Below are positions 1 to 5,850 of a stretch of 64,000 nt of DNA, in pieces; position 1 is the first letter of the stretch; each line of letters opens with the position of its first letter. The notes under the pieces are model-generated. The model did no database searches. It worked only from the letters and a program-made list of their open reading frames with translations, and was not told the origin of the DNA. The DNA is from Trujillonella endophytica. Lineage in GTDB: Bacteria; Actinomycetota; Actinomycetes; Mycobacteriales; Geodermatophilaceae. The stretch covers positions 62,001 to 126,000 of the forward strand of contig NZ_FOEE01000010.1 of the NCBI RefSeq assembly GCF_900110555.1, given 5' to 3'. The translations under genes were made by a program, and so were the position numbers.

Positions 1-13
1 TCCGGGCGCCGGT

Positions 14-40
14 GGTGCCGAGATCGGCGATCTCGGCACC
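14..40. repeat. Intergenic palindrome, GATC-centred family
   Basis: Perfect inverted repeat with 12-bp arms (GGTGCCGAGATC and its complement) around GGC. The same core, GCCGAGATC then three bases then GATCTCGGC, recurs twice at 43937-44005. It lies just upstream of the first gene, so it may end a transcript coming from outside the window or be a member of a dispersed repeat family. There is no T-run, which is normal for actinobacterial terminators. Confidence 0.6.
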
Positions 41-84
41 CGGGGGATGGCGTCGGGACGGCGGACCCCGGGTAGCCGACGACC

Positions 85-891
85 GTGAGCGTGGTGATCG
101 GGACGTCGGGGTGGCAGTACCGCGACTGGCGCGGCCGCCTGTACCCGCAGAAGCTGCCGCAGCGGCTGTGGCTGGAGCACCACGCCGGGCTGTTCGCCAC
201 GGTGGAGAGCAACGCCGCGTTCTACCGGCTGCCCGAGCAGCACACGTTCGAGGCCTGGCGGCAGCGCACCCCGCCGGACTACCGATGGGCGGTCAAGGCC
301 AGCCGCTTCCTCACCCACGTGAAGCGGCTGCGCGACCCCGCGGAGCCGGTGGCGCGGCTGATGGAACGCGCGGCCGGGCTGGGGGATCGGTTGGACGCGG
401 TCCTGCTCCAGCTCCCGCCGACGCTCCGGGCGGACACCGGGCTGCTGCGGGAGTGCCTGGCGTGCTTCCCGCCCACCGTCCGCGTGGCGGTCGAGCCGCG
501 GCACGACAGCTGGTGGACCGACGAGGTGCGGGCCCTGCTGGAGCGCTACGGCGCGGCGTTGTGCTGGGCCGACCGCGCCGAGCAGCCGGTCACCCCGCTG
601 TGGCGCACCACCGGGTGGGGCTATCTGCGCCTGCACACCGGCGCCGAGGGCTGGGGGTACCCGCCCGCCGTCCTGCAGACCTGGGCCGACCGGCTGGCGG
701 CCACGTACGGCGACGACGAGGACGTGCTCGTCTACCTCAACAACGACCCGGGGGGGAACGCCGTCACCGATGCGGTGGTCCTCGCCGAGGCGGTCCGGCG
801 GGCCGGACGGACACCGACCCGCGTGCCGACCCGCGAGCAGGCCACCGGCGAGGCGTGGACCGGCGACGAGCGGCCGGTGGTCTACAGCTAG
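85..891 (+). CDS. DUF72 family protein (YecE-like)
   Basis: A 268-residue protein of the DUF72 family, predicted TIM-barrel fold; biochemical role not established. The family signature GTSGWQYRDW is at residues 6-15, followed by HDSWW near residue 140 and a VYLNND strand near residue 215, all typical of complete members of 240-280 residues. The start is GTG at 85. No Shine-Dalgarno sequence is visible. The gene is convergent with the oxidoreductase behind it and overlaps its stop by 4 bases. Nothing odd in the sequence. The family call is secure; function is unknown. Confidence 0.9.
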   Translation: MSVVIGTSGWQYRDWRGRLYPQKLPQRLWLEHHAGLFATVESNAAFYRLPEQHTFEAWRQRTPPDYRWAVKASRFLTHVKRLRDPAEPVARLMERAAGLGDRLDAVLLQLPPTLRADTGLLRECLACFPPTVRVAVEPRHDSWWTDEVRALLERYGAALCWADRAEQPVTPLWRTTGWGYLRLHTGAEGWGYPPAVLQTWADRLAATYGDDEDVLVYLNNDPGGNAVTDAVVLAEAVRRAGRTPTRVPTREQATGEAWTGDERPVVYS

Positions 892-1883
892 AGCGCCGCC
901 GGGTCCTCGCGGTGGACGACACCGAGCGCCCGGGCCGCGCGGCCCAGCACGTCCTGCACGGCCAGGGTGTCGGCCAGCGGCATCACCGCGCTCTCGGTGC
1001 GCCCCGCCCGCAGGCACTCGGTGGCCTCGACGAGCTCGTGCGCGTAGCCGCGGCCGGTCTGCGGCCGGGTGACGGTCTCCGGCTCGGCGCCGGCCCGGTT
1101 CAGCACGATCGTCTCCGGGTGGTGGAAGCGGGGCAGGACGTCGATCCAGCCCCGCGTGCCCAGGACCCGCGCCGCGCCGGGCGTCGGGTAGCGCAGCGAG
1201 CAGGTCAGCGTCGCGGACCGGCCGTCGGCGTACCCGAGCAGCAGGGCGGCCTCGGCGTCGACGCCGGTCGGGAAGGTGGAGCCGGCGACGGTCACGGTGT
1301 CCGGCGTCCCGAGCAGCATCTGGGCGAAGGAGACGACGTAGACCCCGAGGTCCAGCAGCGCCCCGCCGCCCAACTCCAGGGCGAACAGCCGGTCGGCCGG
1401 GTCGTACTCCCGGGCGACGCCGAGGTCGGCCTGCACCGCCCGCACCTCACCGATCGCGCCCTCGGCGATCAGTTCGCGCAGGGCGACCACCGCCGGCTGG
1501 AAGCGCGTCCACATCGCCTCCATGACGAAGACCCCGGCGCCGCGGGCCGCCGCGACGACCGCGCTCGCGCCCTCCGGCGTGGCGGTGAACGCCTTCTCGA
1601 CCAGCAGCGCCTTGCCGGCGGCGATCGCCGCGAGCGCGATCGCCTCGTGCTGGGCGTGCGGGGTGGCGAGGTACAGGATGTCGACCTCGGGGTCGGCCAG
1701 GATCTCGGCGTAGGAGCCGTGCGACCGCCCGATGCCGTGCCGCCGGGCGAAGTCGGCACCCCGCTGCGCCGACCGGGAGGCGACCGCGGTCACCCGGGCC
1801 CCCTCGACGTGCGCGAAGTCGGGCACCAGGCTCTCGGCGATCCGGCCCGGTCCGACGATGCCCCAGCGGATCTCCTCGGTCAC
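888..1883 (-). CDS. Gfo/Idh/MocA family oxidoreductase
   Basis: A 331-residue NAD(P)-dependent oxidoreductase. The N-terminal Rossmann motif reads GIVGPGRIAE at about residues 8-17. The family's catalytic-lysine strand appears as VEKAFT, where EKP is more usual; EKA is known in dihydrodiol-dehydrogenase-like members. The C-terminal half is the usual beta-sheet substrate domain. The substrate cannot be told from sequence (sugars, inositols and trans-dihydrodiols are all possible). The GTG start at 1883 overlaps the stop of the upstream VOC gene as GTGA, implying translational coupling. An upstream in-frame ATG at 2003 lies inside that gene and is unlikely. Confidence 0.88.
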   Translation of the reverse strand: MTEEIRWGIVGPGRIAESLVPDFAHVEGARVTAVASRSAQRGADFARRHGIGRSHGSYAEILADPEVDILYLATPHAQHEAIALAAIAAGKALLVEKAFTATPEGASAVVAAARGAGVFVMEAMWTRFQPAVVALRELIAEGAIGEVRAVQADLGVAREYDPADRLFALELGGGALLDLGVYVVSFAQMLLGTPDTVTVAGSTFPTGVDAEAALLLGYADGRSATLTCSLRYPTPGAARVLGTRGWIDVLPRFHHPETIVLNRAGAEPETVTRPQTGRGYAHELVEATECLRAGRTESAVMPLADTLAVQDVLGRAARALGVVHREDPAAL

Positions 1884-2242
1884 CCGGTCGACGGTAGCGG
1901 GCTGCCGAACCGCAGGAGGTTGCCGTCCGGGTCGATGTGCCAGCCCTCCCGCAGGCCGTAGTCGGTGTCCACGGGAGCCCCCGTGCGCGGCACGTCGGCC
2001 CACATCGCCGCCACCGCGTCGGCGTCGGGGACGTGCAGGTAGGCGGCGGCGGCGGTGCGCAGGGGGTCGTGGTCGGCGACGACGACGAGGTGGAGCTCCA
2101 CCCCGCCCATCGCGGCGAAGCCGTAGCCGTCGTCGTGGGTGCTCACCGTGCAGCCGAGGGCCGCGTAGTGCTCGAGCGCCCGGGGGAGGTCGGTCACGGG
2201 GAAGATCGGCGACGCGCGCACGGCGGGCTGCTCGCTGTCCAT
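1880..2242 (-). CDS. VOC (glyoxalase/bleomycin-resistance fold) protein
   Basis: A 120-residue protein with one VOC domain built from two beta-alpha-beta-beta-beta modules: SPIFPVTDLPRAL at the N-terminus and REGWHIDPDGNLLRFGSP at the C-terminus. These proteins bind a metal or sequester small molecules; the ligand is unknown. It is first in a two-gene unit, coupled to the downstream oxidoreductase by a GTGA overlap. A -10-like CAGTGT lies 6 bases before the ATG, so the mRNA is probably leaderless. That box overlaps the -10 of the divergent gene starting at 2260. Confidence 0.85.
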   Translation of the reverse strand: MDSEQPAVRASPIFPVTDLPRALEHYAALGCTVSTHDDGYGFAAMGGVELHLVVVADHDPLRTAAAAYLHVPDADAVAAMWADVPRTGAPVDTDYGLREGWHIDPDGNLLRFGSPLPSTG

Positions 2243-2247
2243 GCCGT

Positions 2248-2254
2248 CACACTG
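2248..2254. promoter_or_regulatory. Overlapping divergent -10 boxes
   Basis: Only 17 bases separate the ATG at 2242 (minus strand) and the GTG at 2260 (plus strand). In between, CACACT (2248-2253, plus) and CAGTGT (2254-2249, minus) each sit 6 bases before a start codon. This is the spacing expected of a -10 hexamer for a leaderless mRNA. The two boxes share five base pairs, so both promoters could not be open together. This is inferred from sequence only. Confidence 0.45.
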
Positions 2255-2259
2255 GCACG

Positions 2260-2544
2260 GTGAGCCTGCTGATCGACAGCCCCGTGTGGCCCTGGCGCGG
2301 TCGCCGGTGGGCGCACCTGGTCAGCGACGTCTCCCACGACGAGCTGCACGCGTTCGTCGCCGCCGAGCTGGGCATCCCGCGGCGGGCCTTCCAGGGGGAC
2401 CACTACGACGTCCCCGAGGAGCTGCACGAGGTGGCGGTGGCCGCGGGGGCCGAGCCGGTCGGCTCGCGGGAGCTGCTCAGCCGGCTGACCGCGGCGGGGC
2501 TGAGACGTCGGAAGCCCCGCCCGCCCGCGCGCGCAGCAGGCTGA
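2260..2544 (+). CDS. DUF4031 domain protein
   Basis: A 94-residue protein matching DUF4031, a short actinobacterial family. The signature is an N-terminal LIDSPVWPWRGRRWAHLVSD, then SHDELHAFVAAELGIPRR and GDHYDVPEE near residue 48. Function is unknown; conserved acidic and His residues (D7, H20, H29, D46, H47) could bind a metal. The start is GTG at 2260 with CACACT 6 bases upstream and no Shine-Dalgarno sequence. Its 3' end runs 68 bases into the convergent HD-domain gene, so the two are linked as natural antisense partners. Confidence 0.85.
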   Translation: MSLLIDSPVWPWRGRRWAHLVSDVSHDELHAFVAAELGIPRRAFQGDHYDVPEELHEVAVAAGAEPVGSRELLSRLTAAGLRRRKPRPPARAAG

Positions 2545-3142
2545 GCTCGGCGGCGAGGTTCGCCCGCGCCCGCGGTGCCCACTCGCCGGCGACCTCGGGC
2601 AGCCGGTAGAGGCGCCCGAGGCCCAGCAGGTGCTCCAGGACCGCGATCCGGCCCGCGGTGAACTCCGCGTCGGACAGGTGGCCGTACTCCTCGCGCACCG
2701 CCGAGGCGTACGCCGCGTAGGCGTCCGGGGGCCCGGCCAGCACCGCCAGGTCCGCGTCGCACAGGACGGCGCCGTTCGCGTCGTCCGGGCCGGCGTCGTG
2801 GCCGGCGGTCAGCAGGACGAGCCGGACCACCTCCTCGACCCGCTCCCCGGGCACCAGCCCGCGCAGGCCGGCCCGGGCTCGCTCGGCGCTCCGCGCCTCG
2901 TTGTCGCCGCGGCGGGGGTCGTAGACGACGTCGTGGTACCAGGCGGCCAGCCGGACGGCGTCCGGGTCGGCGGCGGCGTCGGCGAGCCGGCCGACGATGC
3001 CGAGGACGGCGGCCAGGTGGGCCGGGTCGTGGTAGCGGCGGTGCGGCTGCCCCCACGCCTCGAGGACCAGCGCCCACTCGGTGCGGGAGGTCGGGGAGTC
3101 CCCGGCCAGCGCGGCCCACGCCTCGAAGCCCACGAGCTCCAT
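2477..3142 (-). CDS. HD-domain metal-dependent phosphohydrolase
   Basis: A 221-residue HD-superfamily protein. Metal ligands are visible in RYHDPAHL (about residue 36) and WYHDVVYD (about residue 69), followed by a downstream conserved Asp in CDADLAVL. It is a likely nucleotide or phosphate-ester hydrolase with unknown substrate. The ATG at 3142 overlaps the stop of the M20 peptidase by one base (TGATG), so it is the downstream gene of a two-gene unit. Its 3' end overlaps the DUF4031 gene on the other strand by 68 bases. Confidence 0.85.
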   Translation of the reverse strand: MELVGFEAWAALAGDSPTSRTEWALVLEAWGQPHRRYHDPAHLAAVLGIVGRLADAAADPDAVRLAAWYHDVVYDPRRGDNEARSAERARAGLRGLVPGERVEEVVRLVLLTAGHDAGPDDANGAVLCDADLAVLAGPPDAYAAYASAVREEYGHLSDAEFTAGRIAVLEHLLGLGRLYRLPEVAGEWAPRARANLAAELSLLRARAGGASDVSAPPRSAG

Positions 3143-4413
3143 CAGGCCACCCCGCACCGGTGCAGGGTGAGCAGCGCGAATGCGCGCGCGGCGGTGACGA
3201 CCTCGGCCAGCGGCACCCGTTCCGCCGGCCCGTGCCCGAGGTCCAGGTCGCCGGGGCCGAAGTGCAGCGTCGGGATGCCCGCGGCCGCGTAGAGCCGCAG
3301 GTCCGTGCCGGCCGCCACGGCCCGCTCGGGTGCGGGGGCGGCACCGGCGCCCGCCAGTGCCGCGTGCATCTGCGGCAGCAGGGCCGATCCCGGGGGCAGC
3401 TCGCCGCTGGCGAACGCCCCGCCGGTCCACGCCACCTCCACCGGGTGCGCCGCCAGCCACGGGGATCCCGCGCAGAACGCCGCCACCCGCTCATCGAACG
3501 CCCGCTTCGCGACCTCGACCGGCTCGCCCAGCCGCACCCCGTAGCGGCCCTCGGCGACCAGCAGGTCGGGCACCGTGCTCGCCCAGTCACCGGCGCGCAC
3601 GGTGCCCACCGACAGGCCGAACGGGTAGCGGGCCTCACCGAACCGGCGATCGGCGTCGCGCTGCCGCTCGCCCTCGAACGCGAGCAGGTCGGCGTGGACC
3701 GCGGCGAACAGCTCCACGGCGCTGACCCCGCGGTCGCGCAGCGCCCCGTGCGCGGCGGCACCGGTCACCCGCAGGCGGAACGTGAGGGCCCCGGCCGCCG
3801 CGGTGACCACGGCACCCGCGGTGGGCTCGGGGATGACGCACGCCTCGCCGCGGTGCCCCCGGGCGAGCGTGGCCCAGGCGCCCAGCCCGCCGTCCTCCTC
3901 ACCGACGACGGCGTGCACCGCGACCGGCCGGGCCGGCCGGACCCCCGCCGCCCTCAGCGCCGCCAGGGCGGCCAGCACGGACACCAGCCCGCCCTTCATG
4001 TCGCACGCGCCGCGGCCGTGCAGGGCGCCGTCCGCGATCCGCGGCACGAACGGGTCCCCGGCCCAGGACGCGGGGTCGCCGGCGGGGACGACGTCGGTGT
4101 GGCCGGAGAAGATCAGCGCCGGGACGCCGTCGTCGGCACCCGGGAGCGTGCCGACGACCCCCCACGCCTCCTCCCGCTCCACCTCCTGGCCGGGCGCGTC
4201 CGGCGCCGTCGCCGCGGCGGCCAGGTCGATCGGCCAGCGGTCGACGTCGCACCCGAGCTCGGCCAGCCAGTCGGCGACCAGGTGCTGCACCTCGACCTCG
4301 GCCGCGGTGCCGCCGACCGACGGGACGGCGACCAGCCGGGCCAGCCGCTCGGTCGCCCACACCTCGTCGACGGCGGACAGGACGCGCGCCTCGACGGCGG
4401 TCGGGTCGGCCAC
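3142..4413 (-). CDS. M20 family metallopeptidase (ArgE/DapE-type)
   Basis: A 423-residue di-zinc amidohydrolase/peptidase. The metal and catalytic motifs are in order: GHTDVVPAG (His-x-Asp) near residue 103, GRGACDMKGG (bridging Asp) near 135, VVGEEDGG (catalytic Glu-Glu) near 170, and LGHGPAE (last His ligand) near the C-terminus. The dimerisation lid domain lies between. The substrate may be an N-acyl amino acid or succinyl-diaminopimelate-like compound; sequence alone does not say. The start GTG at 4413 has CAGACT 7 bases upstream, implying a leaderless mRNA. It is coupled to the HD gene downstream. Confidence 0.88.
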   Translation of the reverse strand: MADPTAVEARVLSAVDEVWATERLARLVAVPSVGGTAAEVEVQHLVADWLAELGCDVDRWPIDLAAAATAPDAPGQEVEREEAWGVVGTLPGADDGVPALIFSGHTDVVPAGDPASWAGDPFVPRIADGALHGRGACDMKGGLVSVLAALAALRAAGVRPARPVAVHAVVGEEDGGLGAWATLARGHRGEACVIPEPTAGAVVTAAAGALTFRLRVTGAAAHGALRDRGVSAVELFAAVHADLLAFEGERQRDADRRFGEARYPFGLSVGTVRAGDWASTVPDLLVAEGRYGVRLGEPVEVAKRAFDERVAAFCAGSPWLAAHPVEVAWTGGAFASGELPPGSALLPQMHAALAGAGAAPAPERAVAAGTDLRLYAAAGIPTLHFGPGDLDLGHGPAERVPLAEVVTAARAFALLTLHRCGVA

Positions 4414-4420
4414 GGCCGGG

Positions 4421-4426
4421 AGTCTG
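4421..4426 (-). promoter_or_regulatory. -10 box for M20 gene
   Basis: CAGACT on the minus strand ends 7 bases before the GTG at 4413, the spacing expected if transcription starts at the start codon. No Shine-Dalgarno sequence is present. Confidence 0.45.
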
Positions 4427-4485
4427 GCACGGGCGCCGCCCGGCGAGCCGCACGGCGCCTGGGACCGGAAGCGGGCACGGGAGGC

Positions 4486-4491
4486 TAACTT
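4486..4491 (+). promoter_or_regulatory. -10 box for LURP-one-like gene
   Basis: TAACTT ends 7 bases before the GTG at 4499. It fits the NANNNT -10 pattern for a leaderless start and lies divergent to the M20 promoter. Confidence 0.5.
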
Positions 4492-4498
4492 GCCCGGC

Positions 4499-5338
4499 GT
4501 GACGCAACCCCCTCCGCCTCCCGGCTGGTACCCCGATCCCGGCGGCAGCAGCAGCATGCGCTGGTGGGACGGCCAGGGCTGGACCGAGCACCTGCAGCAG
4601 CAGGCCCCGCCGGCGCCCTCGCCCGTCCCGCCACCGCCGCCCGCACCGACCCCGCAGCACGTCCCCGTCCAGCAGGCCGCGGCCCAGCACGCCCCCGTCC
4701 AGCAGCAGCCCGTGCAGCAGCCCGCCTTCGCGGGTTCCGGCCCGTCGCTGTACGACCAGTCGGTGCTCGTGGTCTCGCAGAAGACGAAGCTCATCGAGCT
4801 CACCAACGAGTACGCCGTGCTCGACGCCCAGGGCCAGCAGATCGGCGCGGTCGTGCAGGTCGGGCAGAGCGGGCTGAAGAAGGCCGTCCGCTTCGTCTCC
4901 AGCCTCGACCAGTACATGACCCACCGGCTCGAGGTCCGCGACAGCCGCGGGCCCGTCCTGGTGCTCACCCGCCCGGCCAAGCTGGTCAAGTCGCGCGTGA
5001 TCGTCGAGCGTCCCGACGGGTCGCCGATCGGCGAGATCGTGCAGGGCAACGTCTTCGGCAAGATCCGCTTCGACATCTTCGCCGGGGGCCAGCAGGTCGG
5101 CGCCATCCAGGGCGAGAACTGGCGGGCGTGGAACTTCGCGATCACCGACTCCGCCGGCACCGAGATCGCCCGGATCACCAAGAACTGGGAGGGCCTGGCC
5201 CGCACCCTGTTCACCACGGCCGACAAGTACGTCGTCCAGGTGCACTTCAAGCTTCCCGAGCCGCTGGCCAGCATGGTCATCGCGTCCGCGCTGACCGTGG
5301 ACACCGCGCTGAAGCAGGACTCCCGCGGATTCGGCTGA
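4499..5338 (+). CDS. DUF2510 + LURP-one/scramblase-like protein
   Basis: A 279-residue protein. Residues 6-30 are a DUF2510 motif (PPGWYPDPGGSSSMRWWDG, then W-T-E-H), usual at the N-terminus of actinobacterial membrane-associated proteins. Residues 36-85 are a low-complexity Pro/Gln/Val linker. Residues 90-275 form a LURP-one/phospholipid-scramblase-related beta-barrel (YDQSVLVVSQKTKLIEL, then ITKNWEGLARTLFTTADKYVV). No transmembrane helix is visible apart from a weak C-terminal hydrophobic stretch. Role in the cell is unknown; membrane or phospholipid association is inferred from the family. The start is GTG with a -10 box 7 bases upstream. Confidence 0.85.
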   Translation: MTQPPPPPGWYPDPGGSSSMRWWDGQGWTEHLQQQAPPAPSPVPPPPPAPTPQHVPVQQAAAQHAPVQQQPVQQPAFAGSGPSLYDQSVLVVSQKTKLIELTNEYAVLDAQGQQIGAVVQVGQSGLKKAVRFVSSLDQYMTHRLEVRDSRGPVLVLTRPAKLVKSRVIVERPDGSPIGEIVQGNVFGKIRFDIFAGGQQVGAIQGENWRAWNFAITDSAGTEIARITKNWEGLARTLFTTADKYVVQVHFKLPEPLASMVIASALTVDTALKQDSRGFG

Positions 5339-5666
5339 CCCGGCCCGCGCGCGCACGCTGAGGGGTAGCCTCGGGGATGTCCGGACCGGGCTATCTGTGT
5401 CCCCGGGTGCCAATTGGATACCGCCTTCACGGACTACCGCCCCGACCTCGGTCGGGGGCCTGGAGCCGCGTCGTGCAACTCGCCGCGAGGCGACCAGAGC
5501 CCGGTCCGGACCCTGACCGTGCGAACGACCGAGGCCCCTCAGGAACCCTCCTGAGGGGCCTCAGTCGTTCCCCGGGCCGCAGGAGTGCGTGACCTCCCCA
5601 TGCCCGGGCGCGCACCTCAGCAGGAGCGTCGTCGTCGTCCGAGAACGAGACGACGAGGAGTCCACC
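5339..5666. other. Structured non-coding stretch
   Basis: No convincing gene lies in these 328 bases. They hold a -10-like TAGCCT (5367-5372), a short hairpin GACCTCGGTC near 5445, a very strong hairpin at 5523-5570, and a TCGTCGTC/GACGACGA stem just 5' of the ribosome site for the peptide gene at 5667. A 71-codon reading frame from the ATG at 5377 crosses the strong hairpin and matches nothing known. The layout would fit a small RNA of roughly 190 nt, but this is unproved. Confidence 0.4.
5523..5570. terminator. Strong hairpin, probable terminator
   Basis: A 22-bp stem with a single mismatch (arms begin GAACGACCGAGGCCCC and end GGGGCCTCAGTCGTTC) closes on a 4-base loop ACCC. It follows the LURP-one-like gene and any transcript starting near 5379. 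There is no U-tract. Confidence 0.7.
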
Positions 5667-5801
5667 GTGTACAGCGCCTATCCCGACCCGGCACTCGAGG
5701 CCGAGCTGGCCTACCGCCGCGACGTCCTGGCCGCCCTGGGCCGCAGCGCCCGCCCCCGCCGCAACCCGTGGCTGTCCCGGTGGCGCCGGCGGGCGGACTG
5801 A
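5667..5801 (+). CDS. Small basic/acidic peptide, hypothetical
   Basis: A 44-residue peptide. The start is GTG at 5667 with a good Shine-Dalgarno GAGGAG 6 bases upstream. The N-terminal half is acidic and helical (YSAYPDPALEAELAYRRDVL). The C-terminal half is strongly basic and Trp-containing (RRNPWLSRWRRR). No family is recognised. A stem (TCGTCGTC/GACGACGA, 5628-5657) abuts the Shine-Dalgarno site and could tune translation. It ends about 50 bases before the LAL regulator and reads the same way. The coding call rests on the ribosome site and codon bias only. Confidence 0.5.
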   Translation: MYSAYPDPALEAELAYRRDVLAALGRSARPRRNPWLSRWRRRAD

Positions 5802-5850
5802 CCGGCTCCTCCGGTCCGGGATGTCCCCGGCCCGTGCGAGCATGCCCGGC

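Noticed and set aside
12-1961. A 649-codon open frame across the first genes
   Set aside because: GC-rich frame shadow; composition is Arg/Gly/Pro/Ala-rich and it crosses three real genes.
5377-5592. 71-codon frame after a TAGCCT box
   Set aside because: It crosses a 22-bp terminator-like hairpin, matches no family and shows no clear codon bias; kept only as part of a possible small RNA.
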